Of a DNA stretch of 64,000 nucleotides, positions 1 through 13,453 are shown one piece after another (position 1 is the first letter of the stretch; each line of letters begins with the position of its first letter). The position numbers and the translations under genes were made by a program. The stretch covers positions 6,608,641 to 6,672,640 of the forward strand of contig CM040763.1 of NCBI GenBank assembly GCA_022829145.1, written 5' to 3'. The stretch is from Albula goreensis (lineage: Eukaryota > Chordata > Actinopteri > Albuliformes > Albulidae). The notes under the pieces are model-generated. The model worked only from the letters and a program-made list of their open reading frames with translations, was not told the origin of the DNA and ran no database searches.

Positions 1-499
1 AATGAACCAGAAATCAGATAATTTGTTGAAAAAAAAAGAACATCCATGAACATAATGGGATATTTTTTCAGTTTGTGAACAGAATTTTCTTTTCATTTTC
101 TGAATTGACTTAATTGAAATTGAATTGTCCCCAGCTGACTCCAGTAGCTTGTCTGGGCCTACCTTATTGTGTCTTCATTTGTAGTATCCATGACGATAAG
201 GTTTCAGTACAGCAAAGAACCAAAGGCAGGTCATATGCATGATTTTCACATTGTAATTTTTAAATGACAAGGTTTAAAGTCACTATGTGAAAGAATCTTT
301 CCTGTATGACAATGATGATGATTATTATTATTATTATTATTATTGTTATTAGTATAATGATTAGTAGTAGTTGTAGTATTAGTAATATTATATTCTTCCT
401 GTTACCCAGGCTACCTTAAGACCAGTCATGTTAAAGCCAGTTGTGTCCCACAGCGACTCTCCCAAAAACAGCTGATCATTGACAGGTATGATAGACATA
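1..499. other. Intergenic, AT-rich, no gene seen
   Basis: AT-rich single-copy sequence with no open frame of interest on either strand. It holds a short (ATT)n-type microsatellite around 320-345, continuing as imperfect TAG/TAT trinucleotides to about 390. No regulatory site is recognised. Confidence 0.6.
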
Positions 500-641
500 G
501 GCCAGGGCCCATGCATCTCAGGGCAGGTCCATGGATCTAGGATCAGTTCAGCCTTTCATCTCCAAATGGATATGTTCATAATATAGAGGGGGCACCTGAC
601 CCGAGATCAGTACCCTGAGATGCTTCATGAATACAGGCCTA
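500..641. mobile_element. Palindromic MITE-like element, copy A
   Basis: The inner parts are inverted: GGATCTAGGATCAG near 533-546 faces a diverged GACCCGAGATCAG near 598-610. The right end reads TGAGATGCTTCATGAATAC and closes with AGGCCT. Two further copies with the same plan lie at 24,806 and 63,186. I know this type of short palindromic repeat (ends like TCTGAGACGCTTTATGAATAC around a GATCCTAGATC core) as widespread in teleost genomes; I do not recall its database name. It has no coding capacity and is probably old, since arms and copies are clearly diverged. Confidence 0.6.
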
Positions 642-1117
642 GGGGGGGTCCCCAAACTCAAGATAATGGGCCCTCAGAGATTTGCTGTCACTCAGCTCTC
701 AGTGGATCTATTAGCACAATTGATTGCACAGTTCACTCTGCTCCCCTGGTTACCTGGGTCTGCGCTGGCCGCTGATTCTCAGGCGAAAGTGAAATCCAGC
801 AGACGGCGTGGCTCTTTAGGGCCAGGGTTGGGCCCCCGATGTGCCATTTATGTCAATATGCAGCCCACAAAAATGTAGAACTGAGCAGAGTGCACTTTTT
901 TGTCCTTTAATTACTCTGATTACGTGACTCTGTGGTGATCCGTCGCCGTGGTGATCCGTCACTGTGGTGACGTGTTCCCGTGAGCGGACGGGGCTCTGTG
1001 GGGAAGCACTAGACCAGAGAAGGATAGGCCCGCCGCTGTACTGAGTTTGGCTGTGGAGGGCTGCGCAGCGACAGTGGAGAATTGCTTTACAGATGACTAA
1101 CAGCTCCCTCTGATCCC

Positions 1118-1150
<33 letters not shown>

Positions 1151-3548
1151 AAACCTTCTTCAATTAACTGGGCGATTAAAAACCACTGTGCAACAGATAT
1201 AATGCATTAATCCTCGGATTGTGGTTTGTAGAACGAAGCACATTTTTAAACGTAAAAAAAGATGCAGAATGAAATTAAAATGAACACACAAAATGTGCAC
1301 CGCTGGAGAATACCAGTAAATGGTTTAGCTTTTCGTAAAAGTAGTTATGTCGACATATTACACAGTCATTACCTAGAAACCATTACCAACGCTCTGTAGT
1401 CACAGCATACATGGTATATTATGGATCCTAATGATGAAAAAAAAGACAAAAACAAACAAACAAAACAGAATGATTGTGCAAGCATCCACAGAGAAAGATT
1501 TCGGCCTTTTCCCCTCTGGAAAGTAAACAGCAGTTTCTTTTTTTTTTTATTATTTTGGCTAGACATTATAAATACTGTTTTTGAGCAGTGTGAAAGTGTT
1601 GAAATTAACCAGACAATTCATACTGCCAACATAATTGCACTATATCAGGTATATACACATTCAATGAACCACAAAAAGTATATAAAACAAATTGTGTGAA
1701 ATGTGTGGGTAATCACGATAATAATAATTACAACATCTTCATTTATGGGTGCCATCATTTAAATTTGATTATATATGATGAAGATAAAGCTGGACTGTGA
1801 AAATACATGGCTGTTGCTATGAAGGTGAGGCTGAGAACACAATATTAAGCACAGATGCATGCTGGGATATGGTGGCGTAAACTCACAGTTAAAGAGAGAG
1901 ATGCATGCTCAGGGAGTGAAATGACACAGCATTTTGCAGAAAATCCCCCTGGGAGAACAAAGAAAGCATTCATTAGTCATAAACAGCAGAAGACCATAAA
2001 ATGTGCACAATATTGAATCAAATGTCCTGTACTAAACTGGGCTATTTCTACTGCTGAATGTCAAATGTTTTTTTTTAGATTAAATTCAGTTGTCTTTAGA
2101 GGAAGATGCCTGTAAAACATGTACTGAAAATAACAAAATGTCTCACACTAAACGGGGTTACTTATTCAAACGAAAGTCAAATGTTTTTAAAGCAATGGAG
2201 CTGAAATAATACACACACCAACACAAGCAAAGTAATTATGGTGAATTGGTATGGCTATAACACATTTATTTGCAGGAAATGAATGTTTTGCATTACACAT
2301 TATCATTTTTATCCTGGAATATGCAATGTTTTAAGATGATGCAGGTCATTCTAGAGACATTTGAGCTGCATGCAGATTTTATTTTGCTTGTAAAATTACT
2401 GATTGGCGTTGGGCCATCGCTTTGCAAACCATACGTTTCATCCGGTATTTCTATTTCTTTGTAAATGTGTAATTTCTGAGCATTTTTCCTTATTTTCATT
2501 GTAAAATAAGCTCTTAAAAGGACTTAAGTCTTAAGACTGCATACTCCCTCAAAGAGATTGGGGACATTTGGTTGAATTCCACCAAATGCATTCATTAGTT
2601 TCCATTTCATGTGCCACACATTACAGCTGCACAAGTACTTCGTTTCAAAGGGAGCATTTGCATGAGAGGGTAGTACAAGCAACCAATGAAAAAATGTGTT
2701 ACTCAGAGCAGCTCAATTAAAGTCCAATTAAACTGAGAGTCTTCATGATCAGACTTGACACAGTTATATATACTTTTGGGGAATTGATAAGCCAATATTA
2801 CCTTAATGGCCTATTGTCATGATTTAATAATTAACTTCCTTAAATAAACGTAATGCTTCCCTTGTGCCCGCTTTATATAAATTTCTGTATTTCAAACTAT
2901 TTTTCACTCCTATGGGAGGACAGCTTGCCAAGATTAAGACATTCTTTAAGTTTACAAATAAAAAAAACAACATGAACAGAGGAGAAATGCCATTCTCTGC
3001 ATGTTTGTACACTTCTCAAAAACCCATATGGCAGCATTTTGTAAAAACGCAGCGCTGACTATATAAGACCATTAAGTTACACAACTTTGAAAGATGGCAT
3101 GATTTGCCAAACTCATTAATAATTAAACTTCTAGCATTGCGTTGAAGAAAACGTTAAACCAAAACATGGTTTTAAATTTCTCAAATCATCGTATGAAAAA
3201 ATAAATATAAGCTCAGCTGATAATCAGCACATTTAATGATGCTGCACTGGATATCCAGAGAATTCCATGGCGGCTAATCCTCAGTGTTTGTTCACAGCTT
3301 TCAGTGTAGCACACAGCTGTGATATCACACCATGCACAGTCAACAGTAACCATAATACATAAAAAAAACCAAAATATGAATGTCACATTTGTGAACAATA
3401 CAGTTATGTAAAAGTATTACATTTGGTGGATAACAGCACATGAAGAGATATATAGCAAACGTCTGGGCCATTTTCTGAAACATGTTTAAAGTCTTAAACA
3501 GCAAAGAATCAGTTCACCAGACAATACATTGGGTAGCATGAAAGACAT

Positions 3549-3549
<1 letters not shown>
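642..3549. other. Intergenic, unassigned
   Basis: No gene is supported. Small items: a 16-bp tandem (about 2.6 units of a GTGGTGATCCGTC-type motif) at 931-972, ending in a TGACGTG word; a T26 tract at 1120-1145; and a diverged local duplication at 2020-2075 versus 2136-2191. The open frames in the region are short, AT-biased and have no recognisable protein signature. Confidence 0.6.
2020..2191 (+). repeat. Diverged 56-bp direct duplication
   Basis: Two blocks about 116 bp apart share AAATGTC, then ACTAAAC, GGG, TTA/CTA-rich sequence and finally GTCAAATGTTTTT. By eye roughly two thirds to three quarters of positions agree. Similarity continues a short way upstream of both blocks (ATGTGCAC versus ATGTACTG). 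It looks like an old tandem duplication of unique DNA, not a known mobile element. Confidence 0.5.

Positions 3550-3645
<96 letters not shown>
3550..3645. repeat. (CA)48 microsatellite
   Basis: An uninterrupted CA dinucleotide tract of 96 bp. Open frames through it on either strand are artefacts of the repeat. Confidence 0.95.
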
Positions 3646-5086
3646 ATCAGATATGGATCAGAGAACCTTGTGAAAATGTTTTACCTTCATTTCTCAGTTT
3701 ATTTGCCATGTTATTTGAGAAAGAAATTGGTTGTTTGATGGGTGTCTCTGAATGTTAAATTATAAAGACAAAGGTGTCTGTTCAAATTATTTTGATGAGT
3801 GTGTGCCCCTAGAACGAATTTGGGACAGCTGTCTTTATTAAACTTAATTAGTTACCCGATTAATTGCTCAACGGTCTATTGAACAACTAATTACTCTTAA
3901 TCAATTAAGCTGAATACCTGTCTGTACTACTCATTTGTTTTAGAGATACAAATGAACATAAATAATTGAAATAAATACACTTGCCTGAATATCTCTCATA
4001 AGACTGACACACTTTGTACAGTTCATTCGTCTTTATGAAGGACCCAATGCAGACCACTGAGGAGTGGTTCAAAGTCCCGGTCATTGTTTAGATTAATTTT
4101 TACTCAAACTTAATAGAGAATTTAATTCAGCTGAATTAAAAATGAGCATGCCCAACTCGCTGGTCCAGCTCTCGAAAAGGCTTGTCTTTATTAGGGGTCC
4201 ACAGATACACCTTACTGGTGGTTGTATACACTGACCACCCTTATCGACTGAGAAATGAAAGATGAAAGAAATGTTATCAGGATGTTAAACAGGTCACTTT
4301 CAGGGTGGGAATTGTCTTCTTGGATGACATTGGCTTTGCCCTTAGTTCACTAGCCTACACCTCTGGGTACCATGGTAGCACACAAACCCTCTAAACTAAC
4401 CGAATAAACTACCTCAATAATGGGATGTCACTGCTCATAGCAGCCAATAATTTCCCTCGATACTGAGCTGTCTTATCTTAGGGTGATTATATTTGGAGAA
4501 TGTTTTATCCAAATTTAAACTGAAAATGTGTGTGTATGTGTGTGTTTGTGTTTGTATGTACATTATTTTAAACAGTTTAAACCTTTATTCACCATTAAAA
4601 TATCTTCACATTTTGGACAATTTTAAAGGAAGATGTTTATTTCCATTCACGTGGTTATAGATGTATTTTTGGAATTGCATCGCACAGGCCCGGCAGAAAG
4701 GAAACCATCAGCCGGCAAAGATATATTTCTGTCTCCTCGCTGCTGTCTCTGGTGAATCCAAAATGTTCCTTACTAATGTTTTTGGTGGTGAATCATTGTT
4801 GCCTTAGGTACTGCAGTGAGTGTGGGCTACATTCATACGGGACGAATAATACGTTAGTCCAGCACAAAGCTTAATGCAGGGGTCTCTATGCATACCAGAG
4901 TACTGTATAGGCCAAAGCAAAAGATGAAATGGCTGCTTCAGATGCCATCTCTGCTGATATATGAGCACATTAGTCTTAATGTACATGTGACAGCTAAATA
5001 ATTGACTTGGCTCTCGATGTAATGAACCTTATGGCTCCTTCTCTACGTTCAGCACTGTGCTATTCCTTACTGACGTTCTTTATGCT

Positions 5087-5117
<31 letters not shown>

Positions 5118-8100
5118 AAAGGGAAAAGTAATTTTGGATTCTGATCTGGTCAAACACATGGAACGGCTAGTTTTTCCAAAGTCAATTCTGTTTGAAAATG
5201 TATTTCACATTGTTAAATGAATACATGTGTTACATTTTCAGACCAATTGCTGGATCCAGTCACGCACACTTTGTTCTTCCAGGGCAGGCCAATCAAAATA
5301 GGCTTAATTCTCTTTAACCCTTTGACGTCCTGCTTGGCCATTTCATTGAGCAGAGACTCCACTCATCTACAGCTTTTTAATCTTAGCGAGGACATTAAGG
5401 TTTTAGGCCATATGCTTTTCTACTTTCAGAAGAAAAAAAAACCACATTAAAAAGGACTTCTTTGCTCATCTTCAATGAAAATATAAAATATTGAAAGAAA
5501 ATGATGCTCTAATGTAAAAGTTAGTTTTTATTGACCTGAATATGCCTTTAAAGTATAATTGTGTTTGATTGAATCTAAAATCCCAAATGTTTCTCATCCT
5601 TACTACAAATGACATTATCATAGAGGCTAAATTGCCTTTCAGGGGCCCATCCTGCCTTTAGTGGATTGAAGAAGAAGAAGAAAACAGATTAATAATGACA
5701 GTAAGCCCTAAACAGAGATGTGTGCTGTTCTCTGGAAAAATACAGACTCGGTGTACTTGAGTACGGAAGCGCTGAAAGTGCTGTACTGCAGGAACGAGCT
5801 GCTGGAGCACGGAGAGGCATCTGCTCCATCAGCTGCAGCTTAGCGACAGGAGATAAGAGGGGGTGCTCCTTCGCCCCCTCTAAAAACGACTCAATGTCAG
5901 CCTTCAGGCTTTACCCTGGGAGAACAATATATTATTTAATGAAATATATATAAAACAATAAAAAACATATTATCATTAGTAAACAAAATAATATTGTTAT
6001 AATAATATATACACAATGCAATATATATAGTAAAGTTCCCAGTGTTAGAGTAACAATAAAAATGCACATATGGAGTAGAATTGATATGATGTGTACTGTT
6101 TGTGTTAAATGAACACTGGACATTTTACTGTGCGCGCACACACACACACACACACACAAATATTATGTGTGGTAAATAATTCACTCCTCTCCCCGTTCAT
6201 GCCCTTGGGATTGCTTTGCGCACAGACCAGTGTCCCAGTCCTATATGTAGGGCAGACAGGCTGGAATTCACAGCACAAGTGAAAAACATATACTGTATAT
6301 ACATTTTGTCTGTTTATTTTGTCCTACCTTTTTCCAAGTAAGGCCTCCTGGGTGTGAAGAGAAACCTGGAAGATTTGTACTTATGCTTATAAAACCACAT
6401 CTGTAATGTTATGTCTTCTCTCAAGAACACAAGAACAGGAATTAAAATGGCTTCCAATGGGTTAGCCTACTCATGGAGAGCAGCCAAGTGGGTTTAAAAG
6501 CCAAAATGTCAGAAAATGCCTTCATATTCTCAGATGCAGCATTTGTGTCTCTCCTGAAACCAGTTAGGCCAACCCTTTATGGGGAGTAACATCCCCTCAC
6601 AGCAGTGAACATACAAAAAAAATCAATCTTTATCTCAAAGACAGCTGGCTGCACTATTGGTGTTCGCTATTTATGGATTTTTTTTCTGTTTGCCAGCTCT
6701 CTCCGTCACCTGTTGTGACCTCATCTTATTTAGAATTCTGACAGTGCAGGTGTCGGCAATGACCACATGAGGCCTTGGCGACCGCTGTCTCCAGAAGGCT
6801 CTGGTCTATTGTCATTCTCAGCTCCTCAGAATGACTTGATTAAGATCTCACAGAGATTCGGCACAGGTCATAAACAGTGTCAGGCTCAGTTTTTGGGTTT
6901 GTACGCTCAGAGACGCAGCAGATGTAAACGCACACTCCTGTCCCACCATGGTTCAGAGCCACAGCAAGTGGGGGTAGTGCATAGTGTTAAACAGACACAT
7001 AGAGAAGTAAATCAATGGAACGTTTTGTATTTATTGATAAATACAATTGAAGACTCAGTTATAACAGCCAATATCAATAAAAGTAGAAATAATGTCAGCG
7101 CCATGGTTTATGTTGGTACTGCTACATGGGTTCTGTCAAACGTTCAGCTCTGGTGAAGCTTTTTGACAGACAACGGAGAATACCTTGCACAGACTGCATT
7201 ACTTTGGTCTCTGTTGAAACACACAGCATGTCTCTGAAAAACGCAGGTTGTATTTTTAACTCGCCAAACATTTCTTTGCATGGGCTCAGACAGAAGGATG
7301 TGTATATATATATATATATATATATCAGTTTTAACTATGAAAAGCAGTACAGGCCACAGAGATTTAGTAACTCATAACCTGCAGCCACTGGAACTCAGGA
7401 CACTGCACACAGGTAAGTACCTTTGATTGAAAACATGCTTACCTTCTCACAGGTGAGTGCATCACGAAAGAAGCAACAGCGATCATAAATACTTGTCGAC
7501 AAAATGGAATATGTGCACACATGTTTAATGAATAAATTTATTTTGTGTGTTTGTTTTGTTATGATGCGCATGTACTGGTCTTGGTTGGTTATCTTTGTGT
7601 ATTGATGAAGTGAAGGGTCAAATGTTTGCAGCAGAGAACAGGAGAGTTTTGTTACACACCCAGCAGCAGGATCACAGGCACGCAGCTTAGCGTTCAGCAG
7701 GCTGAAGGTGTGCTTCACATAGTGAACTGTCCTTGGAGGGGACACCTCCCACAGCGAGTGGGGGCCCAGGATCAGAGTCCCACATCCGTCCCCTCAAACT
7801 GTCAAGAGTCCTCTGCGTGCCTCGAAATCATATAAAAAACTCCATATTTCTCAACGTCTGCAGGTGTTGAGTTTTATGCATGAGTATAACGCTGGCATCA
7901 TTACCTATGTGGTGTCAGTGTTCTATGGGCCTGTGCAGAATGGACTCACAACACCATGTGACAAAAACTAGTCCAGTGTAACGTAATGTCATTTAATTAT
8001 AAAACAGTCTGTCCCATTACCTGCAAATGTGTATTTCAGAAAATACAAAAAAATAAAAATGTAAAAAAATATATTTTTTATGGTTTTCAGATGATACTTG

Positions 8101-9007
8101 CTTTCTGTGGTTCTGCCGCTGCCACTGAGTGGGCCTGTCAAAGTTACCCCCACTTCCTTTTTTAACTTTCCTTTGTGTCAACCAAGGTGCTCAAGATACG
8201 CATCATCACTGTGTGACATGTGTGATGTCACTGACTGACAGTTAATGATACCCGTATGATGGAAGTAAAGAAAACAGAAGCCAAAAGCACATGGGAATTG
8301 TGACAGGTTTCTTTTGTTTGTTTGTTTCTCTTTTTCTCGACTGCAAACCCAGGCAGTATTTTTTATTTATTGTGTTTACAGAAAATCACCTGTTCGACAG
8401 GCGTGATTTTGAAAAATTTATGTGGGCATTGTGGTGGTGAGGGGGTTGAGGTGTGCATCTGCGTGTCTCAATCAACATGCTCTGCAGGGCCTGAAAAATA
8501 AGATACAGCTCTAACAGAGCAATACAAACATGGCAATAATTCGTAAACCATGTGGAGTACTCCTCCCTCCAGTCCCCAAACGCACAAAATACATCTTACT
8601 GCAGGTGCAAAGGAGATAAAGCAAATAGTTGAAAAGAGGACACACTCAGAGCAACGACTGTGACATCGCTCACAGGGGAAAAGGTGGCGATAACATGTCA
8701 ATCCCGAACATAACACACCTGAACAGACCCTTTCATATGTGGAACTCTCACATGCCTCTCTTTTTAACGTGTTCCATTCACCTGTGAAAAAACTCACCTC
8801 ATCTCTGAAAGCCACACCAGCAAAGTGATGTTTCAAGTTGTCCACAAAATTCAAATAGTGAATTTCACACCATATATATTTTTGGTGTCATCTGAGTCCA
8901 TAGCTTAGCCTCACTTACTTCTTGAGGACCTGTTTGCTAAACTTGGCCATGCTGAGGACTAAAGTGGGAGCCATTGGATACTCACTGAATTGAAGCCTGC
9001 CTGTAAT
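3646..9007. other. Intergenic, unassigned
   Basis: No gene is supported. It contains an A26-type tract near 5087-5112, a (CA)n tract at 6131-6159, a (TA)n tract at 7302-7326 and a small hairpin-forming GAGGGGG/CCCCCTC pair at 5857-5880. The stretch 3830-3910 is rich in ATTA/TAAT words, which suit homeodomain binding but are unremarkable in AT-rich DNA. The two longest open frames (6767-7156 plus; 8468-8854 minus) show no domain, low-complexity bias or splice context that would support coding. Confidence 0.6.
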
Positions 9008-9168
9008 CCTGGGGGCTGCGTTATACACGGGGCAGCTGGTCATCAGTGTTTAAGGACTTAGGCGCCTAATTACAGCCATTGATTGGCTAACGACTCACAC
9101 ACCTTGATTCCTGGGCCTAAATTGGTGTCTGATTGAAAGGCTTGAGCTTAACACCGCTGTGGTGGCCT
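9008..9168. mobile_element. Diverged inverted-repeat DNA element, copy F
   Basis: The stretch with ACTCACACACCTTGATTCC, GGGCCTAAATTGG and CTGATTGAAAGG, with CCTGGGGGCTGCG on the left and ACCGCTGTGGTGGCC on the right, matches the plan of the better copies at 62,400 and 62,784 (TCCTGGAGxGxC...GCAG ends; CACACATC...AAGGTCTGATT...GATTGAAAGG core). I recognise the plan as a common short non-coding repeat of teleosts. This copy is heavily diverged. Confidence 0.4.
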
Positions 9169-10181
9169 GTGAAACGATACGTCTCTTCAGCAGACATTTT
9201 ATTGACAACATCGTTTGGTTAGGTGTTAGTTATCTGGTTGTCATAGATGAAAAAAATGGGAATTATCGAACAGGAGGAGGGGATGGGAATGAGGAGGGAC
9301 GGGCTGGAGAGGGGAGCGATAGCAGCTCCAGCAGGCATGTGTGCCTTTAGAAACCTGCTGAGTTTGACCCCAGGGAAAAGCCAGCAAAGATGCACAAGGT
9401 TTCTCCAAGCGGCAGCATCCACTGTTACCCCTGTTACAGGCACCCATGGAGATACCAGACCCTCTGCCCCCCCCCCAACCCTCCGCCCTCTGTGTCCTCA
9501 AATGCTAGAAGATCTGCCCCTTATCTCTCGGTACGGGTCGAAGGAGCCTTGTTAATGCTCGGCCCCATCCAAAGATAAAGGCAAAAAAACCAAGCAACAG
9601 GCCCTGGCCTGCTGACAGCACAGGGGTTTGAGATAAGAGTGTTTTTAGCCCGGGGTTAGAGGATAAACAGGGGACAGCGGGTGAGAAAATGACCAGAAAT
9701 GATAAATACACAGCTTCCCTGTCCCTGCAGCAGTTTAAAAGGGGGTGTCACTTCTGCAGTGTTCTCTCTCTTTCTGTCCAGATAATGCACATGTTTGAGG
9801 AATGTTGGGGAACATATCTCACGGCATATTTAGGCAGTGAGACAGCATGGTGATGAAACTGCCTCCCCAAACAGTCTCAGAATATGTGTCAAGCTCCAAG
9901 CAAGTTATACCAATTATATGTATTAATCTTACATATAAACTGTAGGATTATTCCAGATTAGTATTGAAGACTATTGAGATTGCAGATTTGTTTGATAATG
10001 CTAACATTCCAGATAAACATTTAAAATAGCATATTAATCAAATATAACATTTTTATTTTAAAAATATTAAAATAAATATTTTTTTTTTACTGGATTAATA
10101 AACATAACAATAATCCAAGGCTACTCCTGCAACCAGTGGTTGTGGAGTGAAGCTTCAATGAACCCAGCATGGGAGGAGCTG

Positions 10182-10299
10182 CCATATAGCACAAGTGAGT
10201 CAGTACCGTATAGTACCAGTGAATCAGTGCCGTATAGTGCCAGTGAGCCAGTGCCATAATGCACCAGGATCCAAAAACAGCCAAAAACAGCCAAAAACA
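10182..10299 (+). repeat. 24-bp tandem (about 3.6 units) plus CCAAAAACAG triplet
   Basis: Units such as CCGTATAGTACCAGTGAATC and CCGTATAGTGCCAGTGAGCC repeat with a 24-bp period from about 10,182 to 10,268. They are followed directly by three copies of CCAAAAACAG at 10,271-10,299. A small minisatellite; no coding role is apparent. Confidence 0.8.
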
Positions 10300-10941
10300 T
10301 TTTTGATCAGACCAGCAAGGGAATATGGAGCTGCCTATGCTACTCCAAGTTACAATACAACAAATGAAGGCAAAGTCATGTCAGAATGTTTGGCTTTAAT
10401 TATAATTACAGTTATTGTTGTCATGGAGACAGGAAGACGGGTCATGTCTTTAAAGTTTGTACAATTTATATAAGTTTTGTCTCTGTGATTGATCAGGCCT
10501 GGACATGTTCACAGGATGTGGGCTTGCAAGGTGTTGTTATGGCTAACTTTACCTCAGACACAAACTGTCCCCTTCAGCTCCTGTGAAACCATGAAATCCT
10601 TCCCAGCATCCGACTGAGTGCATCTCAAACGCTGCTCTTTTGGCATGCAAACACAATCAATAGCGCCGTGCCTTAGTAAATTAGATTAGGTACACGAGAG
10701 GCACCGTTCAGCGCTGCGGCCGGAGCGAACGCGCCGTCTGTAAAACGAGGTGCTCTCTGAACCCGCCCCAGGAGGAGGTGGTCCTCTGAGAGACGGCCAC
10801 ACCGAGTTTCTGTTGATTTCTCAGTTCATTCGGGCCCTGCTGAACAGACATGTCATGGTGATCATTTTTACATCGCCTGTCTGAGCCCTGCATTCTCCCC
10901 CAGGGCTTAATCTCTCACTGAGGAGAATGAATAAATCCGCA

Positions 10942-10942
<1 letters not shown>

Positions 10943-10992
<50 letters not shown>

Positions 10993-10993
10993 G
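10943..10993. repeat. (CTGT)n microsatellite
   Basis: Perfect tetranucleotide CTGT tract of about 51 bp, about 12 units. Confidence 0.95.
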
Positions 10994-11563
10994 CCAACCC
11001 CCCACCGCCCCCACCCTCTCATTAGAATGAGGTACTTTTTGTATCCCAGGCAAGGGTGCAGTGTGACTCACTGGGTTTCCATACCCCCCCCCCCAACACA
11101 AAAGGAGATCTCTGAAGCAGGGCTCCAGGCCCTCATGTTTTCACATTTCATCTCTGGATGAGTCTCTGGATGTTACGTTTATATATGTTCATATTATATT
11201 CACTGTCCAGTACCACAGCAGGGTATTTGCTGAAGGCATTTCAGGTGAGGGTTAAGGCTTGGGTTGATGACCTCGGTCTCAGGTACTGCAGTCCAATAGG
11301 TGGAAAAGGTCTTTGTGGTGCCCCTACCTTCTTAAATCACAGATGATGCCCTGTGGGCCGCACAAAGTCTGACCTTTACAGGGAAATATATGTGGGAGTG
11401 TGTTATGCACATTTATTTGCTTATTTATTTATTATTCTTTTTTTAATTACCCCCAAGTAACACCCAAAAAATCTGATCTGCACTGCAACAGTGGAAGACG
11501 ACTCATTTATTTTCCTTGCTGCGTCGCCATGGCAACATGGCCTTGATTCGATACTCAGAAGCC

Positions 11564-11610
<47 letters not shown>
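11564..11610. repeat. (CTTT)n microsatellite
   Basis: Tetranucleotide CTTT tract of about 47 bp followed by a T-run. It forms a polypyrimidine stretch just upstream of CACAG, so the sequence after it mimics a splice acceptor. Confidence 0.95.
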
Positions 11611-13340
11611 CTTTTTTTTGTTTTTCACAGAGCTTGCCAAGTCACAGGCTCCTCCCACACCACAGTGGAGGGCCAGTCTTCAGTCCGACCCCTCATCGGC
11701 CTCCACAGAAAGGTACGCCGTCAGGCAGACAGGCGGTCCTTCCTCCAACAACGATATCTCTCAAAATATGTTTTGGAAACTCTCTGTCTCTTTCGTCAAT
11801 GAAGAATGACAAAAAAAATCATTGATTAAATAAACACTTATAGCAGACCACTGATTGTAGAGTTATTTTTCCTCAGAAGCAATTTTTTGGGCTGTGAGGA
11901 CAAAGGCACAGGTTAGTTTCTGCATTGAGAATCTTGACCTACATTACTGTAATTATCTGTGCTTTGAACTTGGTATTCTCAGATTAAACTCTCAAAGGGG
12001 TTGGGCTTTAGCCTCCTGTGAGACTGGGTTTCTATTACTGGAACATCCACTGGCTGTTTATAACAGAGGCCTCGGCTGCCATTGGACCCAGCCCGGGATG
12101 AGGCCGTGGGTGTGTCACAGGCAGTCAAAAACTGTGATGGTTTCCCTTTATTAAAAAACAATAATGACATACATTCAGATTATTTGCATTGTTTAAATTC
12201 TTGGGGGAAAAAAATGATTCTTTCAATCAACTTTTCATCAGTTCTTCATACCTGATTTCATTAGTTCCTCTCAACAGACAAATATTAAATTTGTTAAAAC
12301 CAATTAAGAAGATTTTTTTCTCCTGAAAGCGCGGAGTGAAACCAGGCATAGATTGATGTAAATATTTTAGGTTGATCTAAAGTATCCTTTTTTATCCCAT
12401 AAGCATAAAAATATCTACACACTCAAAAGGGACATCATTTGAAAAGGAGCACATGTAATAAGTTTCATGAATCATAAAGAATCTAGGGGTAGTAATATCA
12501 TTGTGATTCCTGTATCATCCTGAATTCATATATAATTATTCCATGTATATAATTCCATCTATATAATTATTCCATATTCTAGAGAGCAGCAATAGATTAG
12601 ATTCATGGACATGACAGTGGCTTCCCGTCACCACCATTATGGCTCAAACTGATATGGAAACGTCACTAAGGTGCAAAATGTGTGCCCTTTTCTAATGAAG
12701 CCATGGCATTACCTTGCGTCTTAAGAGGACATGACAGATGAAGCGCTGGATCTGTTCGGTCACATCGCCGCACAGAGAAATAAAACTGTCTGAGCGTGTA
12801 AAGTAATTTGGCCAAAATTTACTACATCATCCTCCCGCTCAGTGTTTGCTTTAGACCGTAATATGTCCGAGGATGAGAGGAAGTGACTTCATTCATAATG
12901 CTGTTGACACTCACATCTAACACCTGGAACGCAGCGTGTGGTTTGGGAATCTGGCTCGCATTTAGAAAGTAGAATGAACTCTAGCTCAGTGTATCCGTAC
13001 GGTTGTGACTGTTTGCCTAAACGTTCTTGAGGGCCAGTTTAAGATGATTCTGATGCTCAAACTGAAGTTGTGCTGAACTCGCCCGCATGATGAGTTTCAC
13101 ATGTTCGCTGGCCTTAAGTCAAAATGATGTAAGGACGTCTCTCGTTATATAACCAAAAGATGTTTGATCAATGTTGCAACTCCCACGAGTCGATGCTATT
13201 TTCCTTCCAGAACCATCCGGAATGAATCTGTTTGTTTGTTAAACAGAAAAAGATTGAGCACATAAGGTCCTTTCTCCAAAAAGTAAACTTTGGTTTCAGG
13301 GAGTGCTTACAGTACATCTGTTGTGCAATTCTGCATATTC

Positions 13341-13453
13341 TCCTGTTACATTAACGCTTATCCAGGGCAACTTCCGCTGCTTTATGTTTGTAAACCGCTG
13401 GATATTTATGTAAGCCATTCATGATGAGTACCTTACTCAAAGGCGCAACATCA
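13341..13453 (-). mobile_element. SINE 3' part flanking the minisatellite
   Basis: Read on the minus strand, this interval ends with CTGGATAAGCGT, the signature tail (TCTGGATAAGAGCGT type) of common teleost tRNA-derived SINE and SINE-like repeats. It is preceded by TAAATATCCAGC and, further in, by the GTGCCTTACTCAAGG-type word (here AGTACCTTACTCAAAGG on the plus strand). The 34-bp array starts exactly where the box-B-like part of such an element would lie, so the array seems to be an internal expansion of this copy. Confidence 0.55.

Larger units (their letters stand above)
9169..13340. other. Intergenic, unassigned, with small tandem repeats
   Basis: No gene is supported. Tandem items inside are listed separately (10,182-10,299; 10,943-10,993; 11,564-11,610). 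There are C-runs near 9469-9478 and 11,085-11,094. Overlapping open frames on both strands around 9240-9560 and 11,490-11,810 reflect GC-rich or repeat composition. One exon-like interval at 11,631-11,712 is discussed as a finding. Confidence 0.55.

Noticed and set aside
5857-5880. Hairpin GAGGGGG/CCCCCTC resembling a terminator
   Set aside because: Stem-loop terminators of the bacterial type do not apply in a vertebrate nuclear sequence; no transcript ends here that I can see.
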